A stretch of DNA of 64,000 nt from Phymorhynchus buccinoides (Eukaryota > Mollusca > Gastropoda > Neogastropoda > Raphitomidae), in assembly GCA_017654935.2 (NCBI GenBank), contig CM065694.1:3797441-3861440 (forward strand), read 5' to 3'. Of the stretch, positions 26,242-37,702 are shown piece by piece (position 1 is the first letter of the stretch; the number at the start of each line of letters is the position of its first letter). A model generated the notes under the pieces. That model searched no databases. It saw nothing but the letters and a program-made list of their open reading frames with translations, and was not told where the DNA came from. The position numbers and the translations under genes were made by a program.

Positions 26242-26267
26242 ATTTTACTTGATTGTCTTATGTCAAA

Positions 26268-26458
26268 TCGAGGGGTGCCTGCCAGAACGGTCTATCTCAA
26301 AAGGAATAAAGAGCACAGATGGGAAGTTCTGGCATTCACCCCTCGAAATGTTCTTGCTTGATGCATGGTATGAATGTCTGAGTGAGAGGGCAAGGTGCAA
26401 AGAAGCTATTGTTGCTTATCCTTTTTACCCTCAATAAACATTCGTATTCGTATTCGTA

Positions 26459-26509
<51 letters not shown>
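26268..26509 (+). mobile_element. Retroposon fragment with foldback and (TATTCG)n tail
   Basis: CGAGGGGTGCCTGCCAGAAC pairs with GTTCTGGCATTCACCCCTCG about 60 bp later. Further on, AATAAACATTCGTATTCGTATTCGTATT forms a tail and continues into CT repeats at 26460-26509. Confidence 0.65.
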
Positions 26510-26512
<3 letters not shown>

Positions 26513-26667
26513 ATCATGTAAGCTCAGTAAAGAGAGAGGAGACACAGGGGGAAGAAAAATAAAACAAAGGAAAGAAGTGAAAAAGAGAAGAAAAAGAAAA
26601 ACAAATAGAAGTAAGCTTTGTAGTCGAAATCGAATAAGCTAGAACCCACGGTATGGAATGACAGTTC

Positions 26668-26958
26668 AGAGCCTTGAAGCTTTTGAGTTCAACTGCAGAA
26701 CCTGAAGTCAGTCACAGAGCATTGAAGCTTTTTTGTTCAACTACAGAACCTGAAGTCAGTCACAGAGCCTTGAAGCTTTTTAATTCAACTGCAGAACATG
26801 AAGTCAGTCACGGAGCCTTGAAGCTTTTTAATTCAACTGCAGAACCTGAAGTCAGTCACAGAGCCTTGAAGCTTTTGAGTTCAACTGCAGAACCTGAAGT
26901 CAGTCACAGAGTCTTGAAGCTTTTTTGTTCAACTACAGAACCTGAAGTCAGTCACAGT
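26668..26958. repeat. 48-bp tandem repeat x 6
   Basis: Units contain TTGAAGCTTTT, TTCAACTGCAGAACCTGAAG and TCAGTCACAGAG. Because 48 is divisible by three, one plus frame stays open with a 16-residue repeat, but there is no splice site or other coding support. Confidence 0.93.
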
Positions 26959-26961
26959 GTC

Positions 26962-27204
26962 TCTTTAAAGACACACTGACGCGCCACGATTAAGTCCCTT
27001 GTTTTTTTCTGGGTAGCTGTGATCCATATACAAATGCCCCCAACTTGAAATTGAGGCTGCTCTTTAAAATGAGGTTTCGTTTTCAATTTGGGGGAATTTG
27101 TATGGGAGTGAAACCTTGTCAAAACAAGGTTTCTTACCAGCTATAAGAGGGAAAACACGTGAAACCCGTGTTTTGACACGTGATCTGGTGGATTTTTAAA
27201 GATA
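26962..27204 (+). mobile_element. MITE family B, full copy
   Basis: It starts TCTTTAAAGACACACTGACG, contains CCACGATTAAGTCCCTTG and ATACAAATGCCCCCAACTTG, and ends GTGATCTGGTGGATTTTTAAAGA. The ends are inverted TCTTTAAAGA-type repeats. Confidence 0.88.
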
Positions 27205-27333
27205 TGTCAGGCCCCAATTCCCCGATTCCCTAGGTATCGATCTTCCATCACACACTGCCGTACATATCGCTGAGGCATCAGATACATAGGACTTCGCCAC
27301 CCAAGAGACACATCTCTTATCAGATCAAGCCTA

Positions 27334-27577
27334 CTATTGTTGCCACTTCTTATGCTTCTTCTTCTTCTTCGATCGCTCAGACAGGTTCCTGTCAATTATG
27401 AGCGCAGAAGCGTCGTACAAGACGTTAAAGGTGGACCCTGACGGATGAATGTTTGCAAGAAACACGTCGATATCACCATGAAAACACCCTTTACAGAGAT
27501 TGCAACACTCTCTTTGCTCTGGTTTCCTAGAAATCAAACCGTCAAATCGGCGATTCCTCCTTGGCGGAGGTGCTGGA
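27334..27577 (-). CDS. Unrecognised open frame with Cys pair and Lys-rich end
   Basis: The minus strand has a possible acceptor (TTGACTTCCAG) near 27577. The frame encodes CCNLCKGCFHGD (a CxxCxxC cluster), a short globular-looking stretch, and a KKKKKHKKW end before stops. It could be a small zinc-binding or basic nuclear protein exon, or part of an old transposon. I do not recognise it; support is weak. Confidence 0.25.
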
Positions 27578-27710
27578 AGTCAAATTATTTCACTCAAAGA
27601 TAAGGCGTGTGCCGTCTCTTTTCTAATGGCCGCTTGCGTTTAGACCAAATCGTTTGCACGAAATTTTCGCAATACAAGCCTCTATTTTTTTAAATACAGA
27701 TTATCTAAAG

Positions 27711-27728
27711 GAGTGTGTGTGTGTGTGT

Positions 27729-27774
<46 letters not shown>

Positions 27775-27776
27775 TG
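27711..27776. repeat. (GT)n microsatellite
   Basis: GT repeats with one GTGG interruption. Confidence 0.97.
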
Positions 27777-28084
27777 TGTCGCATTCGTGTGTGCATACGT
27801 GTGTTCCCCTAGCTATATTAGTGAATAAACCAACGTGTCAATTATGTCGTCTCTCTGTCGAGAGAGAAAGAAAGCAAATACAGAGACACAGAGAGAGAAA
27901 GTGAGAGAGACAGAGACATGAGACAGAGAAAGTGAGAGACAGACACACAGAGAGTGGTGTATAACATGTGCTTTATTGGGTGCATGGTCAGAACTAGGCG
28001 TTCAATCATGCACATGGTGTCCTCCAAAAATGAAACACTCAATTTTTTGTTTTTAAAAATGTGTGTGTGTATTTGACGGTTTAA

Positions 28085-28386
28085 CCCTTTCACAGCCAGC
28101 TATATTTCAGCAAACAAATCCCATTAAATTTACCTGGGTAGAAAACAAAAACCACCTGCAGTATTGTGGATTTTTCTAAAAGTTGTAGTGTTATATGTCA
28201 AGGTCAATCCCTGGCACAGGGGGGCTACTTCTGTGATATATATATATAAAATAAAGTCTATCCTTACTTCCCAAAACTGAGACAATATGGTCTTTGGATA
28301 ATAGACCCCAATCTGATGCCTTTTAGTGACATAGGTGTTAATTAAATCGCTGTGGTGCTAAAATGCGACTTTGGCGGTGAAAGGGT
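28085..28386. mobile_element. piggyBac-like MITE
   Basis: TTAA at 28081-28084 precedes a left end CCCTTTCACAGCC. The right end GGCGGTGAAAGGG is followed by TTAC, a one-base variant of TTAA. TTAA targets and CCCTTT ends are typical of piggyBac-class elements. A second copy lies at 55320-55569 and a piggyBac transposase fragment at 53552. Confidence 0.8.
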
Positions 28387-28397
28387 TACGGTTTGGA

Positions 28398-28508
28398 TCA
28401 GGTCTACCGTTCACGCATCTCTGGTTTGGATTAACGATGAAGATCGTTTACGGTCAGACAAATCTTTACTGTTAACGCAAATCAGGGATGCGTAAACGGT
28501 AGACCTGA
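28398..28508. mobile_element. Palindromic element, about 110 bp
   Basis: TCAGGTCTACCGTTCACGCAT pairs with ATGCGTAAACGGTAGACCTGA. It lies directly after the piggyBac-like MITE. Confidence 0.88.
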
Positions 28509-28644
28509 ATCTCTCTATCAAAGGATGTCTGCTCTCAAACTTCACACCGTTTGTCGGGAATCACACGCCAGAGAGAAAAGTGAACAACAACCTTGTTGGG
28601 TGTTTATTCTGCTTTACTTCAGAAACAGAAAAAATTAACGTCGA

Positions 28645-29339
<695 letters not shown>

Positions 29340-29410
29340 TGGTGAGTGAAAAGCGCATTGAGTTGATTTGCAAGATTATGCGCTATATAAGCATTCTTCA
29401 TTATTATTAA
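29340..29410 (+). mobile_element. LINE-type 3' terminus with AGCGCAT hairpin
   Basis: AAAAGCGCATTGAG, then ATTATGCGCTATATAAGC and an ATT tail repeat the architecture of 2051-2150. Only the terminus is recognisable. Confidence 0.7.
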
Positions 29411-30030
29411 GATCCCCCGGTATCCCCACGGGGAGGAACGAATACTAATAGTGTGCAAGTGTGCTTAGTACCAGACAGAAGCATATATCGGCCTTCCTGG
29501 CACCATACAGTAGGCCTACATTATGCAACAACGATTATATATTAAAATAATATATATATACAGCCTATTTGGCGCTGCACTCCAGGTCCAAAACAAGTCT
29601 GTGTCAGTCTGCTGTCTGGCTCTGGTTCTGGTTCTGGTTCGGTTACTTCGCAGGAGCCTATGAAGGCTATTTACATGACGGAAACGGAAGAGCGCTTCAA
29701 GAGTTGTACATAAAATAACTTTTTTTTAATAAATAATATTAACATATTTTCTGTCTAGTGGTGTTGACAGTCTTTTAAAAGTTGGCCATAGGCCTTTATT
29801 TCTAAGGGCCTCTGACCGATTGGACGCTAATCTCACCATCATCATCATCTTTATTTCGCAGTGTCCAGGCTGGGGGACCACTCCGGCTAGCGAAGCGTTT
29901 ACTGGGGACGAACCCCGACCGGCACAGCTATTTGTATTGTCGTTTGCTATGTGCCAGACAGCAAAAGGGCGAAAAGGTTATACGAGTACTACAATACAGC
30001 ACACGTCATTCCATTGACACTCATGCCCAC
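29411..30030. other. Noncoding DNA
   Basis: CCCCCGGTATCCCCACGGGGAG near 29415 resembles a segment near 50058. Nothing else is recognised. Confidence 0.4.
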
Positions 30031-30262
30031 CTTTAAAGACCCACCAGGTCCGTGAGTGAAAATCACGGGTTTCACGTGTTTCTCTCTCTCGCTGGTAAGA
30101 AATCTTATTTTGACCAAGTGTGGCTCCCATACAAAGTTCCTCATGCACGAAAACGAGACATCACTTTAAAGATCAGCCTCGATCGTATATGAGGAAAGTC
30201 TGTATGTGGGCCACACCGACCCAGAAAAAAAACAAGGGACTTAATCCAGCCGGGTCAGTGGG
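30031..30262 (-). mobile_element. MITE family B, minus orientation
   Basis: Contains CTTTAAAGACCCACCAGGTC, the complementary internal segments of family B, and GGGTCAGTGGGTCTTTATA at its right end. Confidence 0.85.
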
Positions 30263-30498
30263 TCTTTATAGATACACTGACCCACCACGATTAAGCCCTT
30301 TTTTCTGGGTAGCTCTGACCCATATACAAATGCCCCCAACTTGAAATTGAGGCTGCTCTTTAAAATGATGTTTCGTTTTCAATTTGGGGGCATTTGTATG
30401 GGAGTCAAAAACCTGGTCAAAACAAGATTTCTTGCCAGCTATAAGAGGGAAACCACGTGAAACCCGTGATTTGTACGCGTGATCTGGTGGATCTTTAA
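30263..30498 (+). mobile_element. MITE family B, plus orientation, head-to-head with its neighbour
   Basis: Starts at the shared TCTTTATAGATACACTGACC and ends GATCTGGTGGATCTTTAA. The two copies share their central end, giving a large inverted duplication. Confidence 0.85.
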
Positions 30499-30920
30499 TC
30501 AGCTACAGCAACAACGACGACATTTCCTACTACTGTGCCTAATCTTTCCCTCGATGATCTTGCACTGCGATCAAATTATGTTCAAAATGTCCCTGCATTT
30601 GCTGGCACCATAGCACCTTCACAAAGCAGTAGACCTACTTCTTTCACAAGCTAATATAACTTTGGGAGAACATATTTGTCTCATAACATTTTCAGCTCCA
30701 CGAGTCATTCTAAAACCGTCATATTGTACGCACTTCTACGTAACACTTGCAGCAGCAGCAACAACAACAAGGGAGACAAACCCGAGCATGTTTGACATTC
30801 CCTCGCCTGAGCTGAGTTACTCCCATTTGACCGTTACTTTGACGACGGACTCAAGCTACTATACGTCACAACTTATAGTACATTGCGGTAGGCCACAACA
30901 ATATCGCCACGGAGAGGATG

Positions 30921-30976
<56 letters not shown>

Positions 30977-30986
30977 GAGAGACAGC

Positions 30987-31034
<48 letters not shown>

Positions 31035-31046
31035 ATCGAGAGAGAG
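30921..31046. repeat. (GA)n microsatellite with interruptions
   Basis: GA repeats broken by GATGAG and GACAGC. Confidence 0.96.
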
Positions 31047-31194
31047 CCTAGAATGACGAAAAATAGAAGCTGAGGTTATTGATTGGAGATGATGTAAAGA
31101 TGGTTGATGGAGGGGAGAATCCTGTCATGTTTGTCTTAAAGGCAAAAATAAGCCATCTGAAGCTCGGGAACTAACACTATTAGTAGACTAACAA

Positions 31195-31419
31195 GGTATT
31201 AGGTACTTTATAGTCACGGAGGCATTTCTGTGAAATTCGGGTTGCTCCCACCTGGAGAGGGCGTTCGCAGCCAGAGGCGCGCCACCCTTTTTTTTTTTTT
31301 TGCATGCGATTTTGTGTGTGATTAGTGAGGAAGGAAAGGGGGGGGGGGGTACATTTTGACCTAATGACAACTTTTTCGTTGCCACTGGGTTTAACGTGTG
31401 CTAAGTGCATGGGCACACG

Positions 31420-31450
<31 letters not shown>

Positions 31451-31710
31451 TCCACATTCAGACCGTAAGGCCTAGTGCAAAGTGAGAGGACAAATCCCCT
31501 AAATAATTAGCAAGAATATATAAATTGTGTTTTATGATTATTTTTATCTGCTGCATTTAACAGTTGTGCTTTTTGTTTTATGTTCTTTCGTGGTATGTGA
31601 TTCCTTTGATGGTTTTACGACAAATAAAAGAGTTTGAGTTTTCCCTGTACCCAGGTTCGAACTCGGGTTTACTTGACACGAAGCGAACGCGTTACCACTG
31701 TGCCACTCTA
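31195..31710 (-). mobile_element. tRNA-like SINE remnants
   Basis: On the minus strand, GTGGCACAGTGGTAACGCG and GAGTTCGAACCTGGG at 31640-31710 resemble tRNA boxes A and B. Further on, GATGAGACGATAAACCGAGG, CCCGTGTGCCCATGCACTTA and ACGTTAAACCCAGTGGCAAC look like a SINE body. About 130 bp of unlike sequence separates the two parts, so two elements may be involved. Confidence 0.65.
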
Positions 31711-31739
31711 CACAATGACATACAACAACACAATCAAAC

Positions 31740-31984
31740 TTACTCCATTTCGCACACCGGTGATGGGGTGTATGTCGTGTCTCCCTGCATCTCCTGGCAC
31801 CACAGGTCCTTCCACAGGCCGTTGTACTGCAGGTCCACGCAGTCCTCGCCGTTCTCGTGGTGGTGGTCGTTGTTGGGCTCCCCGTGCCGCCAGTTGCTGT
31901 ACTCCGGGGCCTGGTTGGTGCTCACCCACCTCCACTCTCCTTCACGGACCAGGTCCGTCAGGCCCAGCCACGCTCCTTTCAGCC
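31740..31984 (-). CDS. CTL2 last exon: C-terminal half of a C-type lectin domain
   Basis: The acceptor CCGACCCAG|GGCTGAAAGG opens the exon in phase 1, and the frame stops with TAA at 31740-31742. The product begins GLKGAWLGLTDLVREGEW and contains EPN, GEDC, WKD, LWCQ and PVCEME. The cysteines correspond to the fourth, fifth and sixth CTLD positions. EPN is the motif linked to mannose-type binding. WKD instead of WND replaces a residue that usually helps hold calcium, so calcium-dependent sugar binding may be weakened (inference). It is a close paralogue of 14187-14434. Confidence 0.9.
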
Positions 31985-32272
31985 CTGGGTCGGACCACAG
32001 CCAGTGTGTGTGTGTGTGTGGGGGGGGGGGGGTGATAAAGCTACCTTGTAGTCTCCACCCCTAATTTCTCAGCTATCTCGGAATTTGTAAATCTTGCTTT
32101 TCTTGGTGTAGATTGAGCACTTTAACTTTTATCGGTTCTGGTATTTTACGTTAATTTTCATCCATTTAGGCCTAAAGCATTTAAAAAATGCGTCCGAAAC
32201 AGTGGCCGGTTGACGGAAAAGCCCCGACGCTTACCAACCGGTGTAGTGTTTTCGGATTACCCTGACAATTCA
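31985..32272. other. CTL2 intron start
   Basis: Short GT/poly-G tract at 32006-32032, then unique sequence; no exon seen. Confidence 0.4.
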
Positions 32273-32477
32273 CGTGCGCATGCGCGAAATTGAGACAGTA
32301 AGCCTAATCTCATAACGTACCATCAGCTTTATTATTTTTTGTATTTGACGGTTTCAGGTTAGGGTTAGGAATAGGATTTGGGATAGGGTTAGGGATAGAT
32401 TTAGGTTCAGTTTAGTGTCGAATACACCAAAAATAAAAGTTGATGGTACGTCATGATCAATTTCGCGCATGCGCACG
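32273..32477. mobile_element. MITE with CGTGCGCATGCGCGAAATT ends and telomere-like core
   Basis: CGTGCGCATGCGCGAAATT at the left is matched by its reverse complement at the right end. An inner TACCATCA/TGATGGTA pair and a TTAGGG-like core (GGTTAGGGTTAGGAATAGG) lie between. Half of the same element sits inside 14473-14722. Confidence 0.88.
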
Positions 32478-33378
32478 TAAATTAGAGAACAAAATCAAGC
32501 CGAGAACATTACACCGGCATTGTCTCGTGACTTGTGACCATACAGTGTGACAGACCACGTGACCATCATAGGCCACGCCTCCTCAAACGCTATGGCTCTT
32601 CCATTTGTTGTACTAAACGGTGATAATGAAATTAATTATTACTCAAACTGCCTATTAAGAAAAGCTAATTTAGCGCCGTATAGTTCAAAAAGTTGATAAA
32701 ACACTGCTTAATGTTCGCCAAGAAAGACAACGCTAAAAAAGCTGGGATACCACAGACACTAAGTGAGGGGGGGTGTGCTAAACTACATGTATGCCAAGTC
32801 CAGGATGTAAGTTTTTTTCAGAAAGATTTTGAAAACTGTCACGGTATAGTTCGAAATCCTTTCCCCCGTAAAATACAAATACATGCATTTTTAAGGAGAT
32901 AGGCAGAAAGACCAATAGAATGGAACGCAATCTCCAGGGTTATTGTTCTTTGCGTCTCCCTATAGTTTGTTCAAAGTTACTGTCCTTTGTTATTGTTCTA
33001 AGAAAAACGCAAAGGGGTGTAATAATGCACATAAATATTGATTGATTGATTGATTAATAGGCGTGTGACGCATCGTCAGAGCCTTAGATAGGAAGGGGGA
33101 ACACGGAAAAGAAATAGGATGAATAGAGAATGGGAAAGAAAGAGAGGAATAGAAAGGCTCGAAAATTACAATTAATTACAGTATAAGGTAAGAGTAAGTG
33201 AGGAACGGTTGAAAATTTAAAAGTAAAAACTAAATTACCACACAAACAAATACACAACAAGTGCAAAGTTATTTTAACAACGAGACAAATCAGAACATGT
33301 AATATTTCAACAAAATGTTTTTTTCAAACAACATAAAAACACAATAGTTCCCCTCTTCACTTGATTTATTAATTTCTG
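32478..33378. other. Noncoding CTL2 intron DNA
   Basis: A (TTGA)n run at 33038-33055. I searched this stretch on the minus strand for a CTLD middle exon and found none. Confidence 0.45.
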
Positions 33379-33490
33379 ATCGCTTCTCGGCCTTTTGGCT
33401 AAGACAGTGATTCAGGAACATACATTTTTGTTTATACCCTGGTTGGTTTGTTCAGCCCGTCGTACATGGCGAAAGCCGATACGCGACGTT
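33379..33490 (+). pseudogene. U2 snRNA 5'-end fragment, probably the head of a chimeric retroposon
   Basis: 33379-33404 matches the highly conserved first 26 nt of U2 snRNA (ATCGCTTCTCGGCCTTTTGG, then CTAAGA). After that it diverges into unrelated sequence with GCGACGTTAAACTG near 33484. The branch-recognition and Sm regions of U2 are missing, so it is not a functional snRNA gene. The match is from memory of U2 and should be aligned. Confidence 0.8.
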
Positions 33491-33589
33491 AAACTGAACT
33501 ACCATCCATCCCCTCGTCACAGTCGAGCAGTCTCAAAAAAAGTAAATGTTTCACTTTTTTAAAAGTTATTTTTCTAGTTCTTGTTGTTG

Positions 33590-33740
33590 TTCCCTGGCTT
33601 AAACAGCCGAAGCAATTGAACACTATGGTACAAATGCCCCAATTAGGAATGAGAACATTATGTGTGTGACCGTTTTTTTTATTACACAGCCACGTGGGCA
33701 GCCACACTTCGACTTCGGAGCATTATTTTTCTAGTTATGC
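33590..33740 (+). mobile_element. Family D repeat copy
   Basis: Shares TTGAACACTATGGTACAA, GATGAGAACATTA-type sequence, GTGTGACCGTTTT and GCCACGTGGGCAGCCACAC with copies at 37150-37310 and 40770-40925. Confidence 0.75.
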
Positions 33741-33897
33741 CGCACTAAACATAGATCAAATTGATTGATCAAATTAATAGATAAATTCGTTTTGACTGGT
33801 TGGTTAGCTGATTGGTTGGTTGGTTTTAGAATACTTTTGAATAGCAGTTTTGAAATTAATGTTTTCAAGGAAAAGGACATAGCGAACGAAACCACAC

Positions 33898-33899
33898 AC

Positions 33900-33939
<40 letters not shown>

Positions 33940-34815
33940 ACAACACACACACTACACACCCACACACACACACGCAATACAATGCGACACACTCACGCAC
34001 GCACGCACGCACTCACGCACGCGCACACGAACACCCACACACAAACACACACGCGCGCGTGCGCACACGCACACACACACACGCGTGCACACACGCACAC
34101 ACCTACACGCTCGAACGCACTCTCGCACGCATGCGCACGCGCGCACACTTGCGACGCGCGCACGCACGCACGCACGCCGCACGCACACACACACACACAC
34201 ACCGACCACACACGACACACACACAGCACACACACACTAGAGTTTGGTTAATACAGACTCCCGCCGTGTTAACCATAGACTCATTTGCAACAAGATGTTC
34301 TTATGACGCCACACTTCCAGACTTCCAGCATTCTGCCGTTGAAATGTTTACGACAAATTAGCACTGCCCAGACGCATTGTACACTGATGATGATCCATGG
34401 TGCTGATGATAACAATTGCTGACGAAGATGCCACACGTTCAATTACAACGTGCCACATATCGCTCACGTACACAATCACTCCCCCCCTCACGGCACACTC
34501 ACACGCGCACGCACGCAACGCACGACGCGACACTCTACAACCCACACCACACACACACAAACACACACACACACTACACAGCACACACACACACAGCCAC
34601 ACACACACCACACACACACCACACACTTCTCTCCCTCTTTACGCCTAAACCTTTATTCTTTACTTAGTTATACTCCTCCATTGTATTAAGACCTTGTAAT
34701 ACAGTTCAGTAATGTCTCTTCTCTCTCTCTCTCTCCTCTCTCTACTCTCTCTCTCTCTATCTCTCTCTCTCTCTACTCTCTCTCTACACTCTCTCTCTCC
34801 CTCTTTTTTTCTCTC
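33898..34815. repeat. CA-rich low-complexity block and (CT)n
   Basis: CA repeats with CG and CACG variants at 33898-34242 and 34492-34626, then CT repeats at 34719-34815. Two stretches of complex sequence (34243-34491, 34627-34718) show no exon. Confidence 0.93.
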
Positions 34816-35092
34816 TCGCACGCTTAAAGTCATGTAGTCACATACATTATCAGTAGGAAGGTGTACGCTACTTAAGCACAACTCGTATTAACGCACACTC
34901 GATCTAAAGCATGCCATTCTTCTGTCAGTCGGGAGCACAGCGCCTATGCTGATCCTAACCCTATCCCCTTCCCGAAAATAGCAGAATGTTGCGCATCAAA
35001 GAAAATGTTCAAAGCAAAACGTTTGGTGGATGAGTGTGTGTGTCTAAAATGCAACTTCGCCCTGATGTCAACTTGGCATGAAGCACGCACAC

Positions 35093-35184
35093 CTTGGCAG
35101 TGGCCCATGGCACAAAGTCGTCAATGAAGAGGTAGCAGGATTCTTCGAAGGGCACCCACCCGTCCGGGCAGCTTAGGGCACCGA
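35093..35184 (-). CDS. CTL2 upstream CTLD exon: N-terminal strand region
   Basis: The exon runs from TTTTTCCAG|TCGGTG (acceptor, phase 1) to GCCAAG|GTGTGC (donor, phase 0), 92 nt. It encodes GALSCPDGWVPFEESCYLFI and then DDFVPWATAK. CPDGW and SCYLF carry the first two CTLD cysteines. Exon size, phases and sequence match 20282-20376, so CTL1 and CTL2 are tandem paralogues. A middle exon should follow between 35093 and 31984, but I cannot find it. Direct splicing to 31740-31984 would hit a stop at the second codon. Confidence 0.87.
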
Positions 35185-36485
35185 CTGGAAAAAAGTCATT
35201 TCCATAATACCGAGAGTTAAATGGCCAGGAGGTAGGCCTACTATCATTGGAAATGAATGAAGGCAGGGCTCCCAGGGACCCCTATTTGGCGGTCTATGAA
35301 GCACTAAAATTCTAAAATAGTAATGTGCACGGCGCACGTCTCTTAGGGATGCACTCGAAAGTATTTTATGCATGTCGCAATGCAAACTGGGGACCCCTAT
35401 CCATTCCGCCTCCAGGTGACCTCTGATACTTGTAAGTGATAGGATGTCTCTGTTGTTGGACCATCTGCTTTTGCGGGACGATTGGGATCCACTGGCGCAC
35501 AGGGAAGGAATTCTCCAAATTAACTCCCCCACTCAGAAAGTTATTACGGCCCCCATTGCTAGCAAAGTATAAGCCCCGGCAAATAAAATGGAAACAACAC
35601 GATTTCATCCTAAAAAAAGGATGAGCCACGATTTTTGTCGATGAGCCATCACACCCACACAGCACACGCAACATGTGTGGCGCGCACGATTATTTACAGA
35701 CAAAAAGGCTATGCCATCTGAATAATGTGAGTTGCTGGATGTGCCAGGTTCTTTATAATTATTATGCACACACGCAACCCACACAGTACGCCAAACAACA
35801 GTGGTGGGAGAATCTATGTAGGCTACAGACAACGTGCTATGCCATTTCCTGAGATTAATGTATGAGTTGTCTGGAATCATTCGCTTCAACATGGTAGATA
35901 TGTGTAGCATACTGGCTGTGCTGACGGTCATAATAGACAAACCTAGGCTTTGTCCTTTTTTTATTAAAGAATAAAGTCATGTTCTGTTTCAAATGTTGTG
36001 CACTAATTTGGATCTTCTTTCCTTCATCATTTGACGGGCGCGAGCACTTCGTGAAAAGTAGAATGGTGATTACCTCGACTACTGGGATGCAATAAACTAT
36101 CAGCAACCTATTTGGCCGAGCATGGCGCCAAGCAGCTGCCATAACCGCAGTGAATGCAGTCAGCGATTGCAAACTTTTTCCTTTTAGAAAAAATACAGGG
36201 TACTGGCTAGTAGCTACCAAAGTGATAGAACTTGCAAAACTGTGACGGTAAAAATTATATAAATCTACATCAACCTTTAGAAGACAAAACGCGCGTTCTA
36301 CCCCATGCCTGTGGTATCACTCAAAACAAACATGAAGGCGACGGCTGGGGATCTATCTGCCTGAAGGTAGAGTAACTTCCCGTTTGACCGATTGAATTAC
36401 GCGAGATCACTAGCACACAACATTGAAAACTACTCCACTAATTAGCGCGAAGAATTATTATTTCGCGTAACTACTGTCATTGTTC
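35185..36485. other. Upstream flank of CTL2, no exon recognised
   Basis: Short palindromes but no signal-peptide exon on the minus strand that I could support. Confidence 0.4.
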
Positions 36486-36898
36486 TCCAAATGAGAGCCA
36501 AACGGTATTATGGTCCCTTATCCCTTTGGTGGTGGTTGCTTCTGGCTAACCCTACTGCATTTTTCCATAACACATAGCACAAAAGGAATCATATGTGTCC
36601 TTTATTACTTCTGGGAGTAGGTGCGCTGAGCTTCCTGGCTCTACCCTACTGTAATTTTTCCAATAAACACTAGCCAAAAGGCATGATGTTCCTTTATCCT
36701 GGTGGGGGGTGGTTTGGCTCAACCCTACTCTCATGTTCTCCCATAAGCCGAGCCAAAAAGGCATATGGTCTTTATTCCTTGTTGGGTGGGTGCAGTTATG
36801 GCTCTAACCCTACTATTCAATTTTCTACAAAAAGACAGAGCCAAAATGTATTATGTGTCCTTATTCCATTGGGTGGGGGCGTGCGTTTGGCTTTTACT
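36486..36898. repeat. Diverged tandem repeat, about 95 bp x 4-5
   Basis: Units share GAGCCAAAAGGCAT-type, GGTCCTTTATTCC, GGTGGGTG and GGCTCTAACCCTACT blocks with heavy divergence. Confidence 0.8.
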
Positions 36899-37149
36899 GA
36901 GAAGAACGAGTGGAAGCATAGGTCTTCCTTCTGGGCTTGTAATTCACATTGAGATAGCATGAGATTATGCATCATGCTAACTAGGATCTCTTCCAAACGT
37001 CCTATTAAATCATATTACGGCACATTGGAAGTAGCTTCTAAAGTTAGCCATCATGTAAGTCTAACAGCTATCTCAACCGTGAATAAAGGCCTGGTCTGTT
37101 ACCTACAAGGAGGGATTTACTCTATCTGCTGCTCGATGTTGTGTTGTGT

Positions 37150-37310
37150 CGTTCCCTGGCTAAAAGCCTCCAGAAGGTCACCCAACAGCCGAGCACTGAA
37201 CAACTATGGTAAAACGCACCAGCTGATGGATGAGAACAATCTACACGTGTGACCGTTTCGATTTCCCCCGCCACATTGAGCAGATCACACGTCAGGGACC
37301 TTTACAGCGG
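37150..37310 (+). mobile_element. Family D repeat copy, diverged
   Basis: GTTCCCTGGCTAAAAGCCTCC, GCACTGAACAACTATGGTA, GATGAGAAC and GTGTGACCGTTTCG follow the order of the other copies. Confidence 0.7.
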
Positions 37311-37702
37311 TCTGTTTGTTTGGATGTGGATATACCCACCAAGGTTGCATATTTTGTGTTTTGTACGGTTGGTTGGTTGTTGGTGGTTGGTTGTTAGCGC
37401 GCGTTGTTATGCTTGTGTTGATCTGGTGGTTGGTGTTTGTTGATTGGTTTTTGTTTAGCACGTTTTTCTGCACTGTGTATTGTTGGTTGTTCCGTTGTTT
37501 GGTGAGTTTGTGTATGTTTGTGAGTATGGAATTTGCTGCCTGAAATTCATTGAATGGGTTTTTAACTAAGAGGCCCATCCGGCTGCCAATCAATGTTCGT
37601 ATTGGTTTCAAGGGAATGATTTGTTTTCATTTCAGTTAGCGACCAAATCTTATTAAAGCTCATCCAACAAAGCCTAATCACCTTCTCTTGAGCAGACAAT
37701 GG

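Noticed and set aside
36552..36962. Several short frames in both directions
   Set aside because: They fall in a diverged 95-bp tandem repeat.
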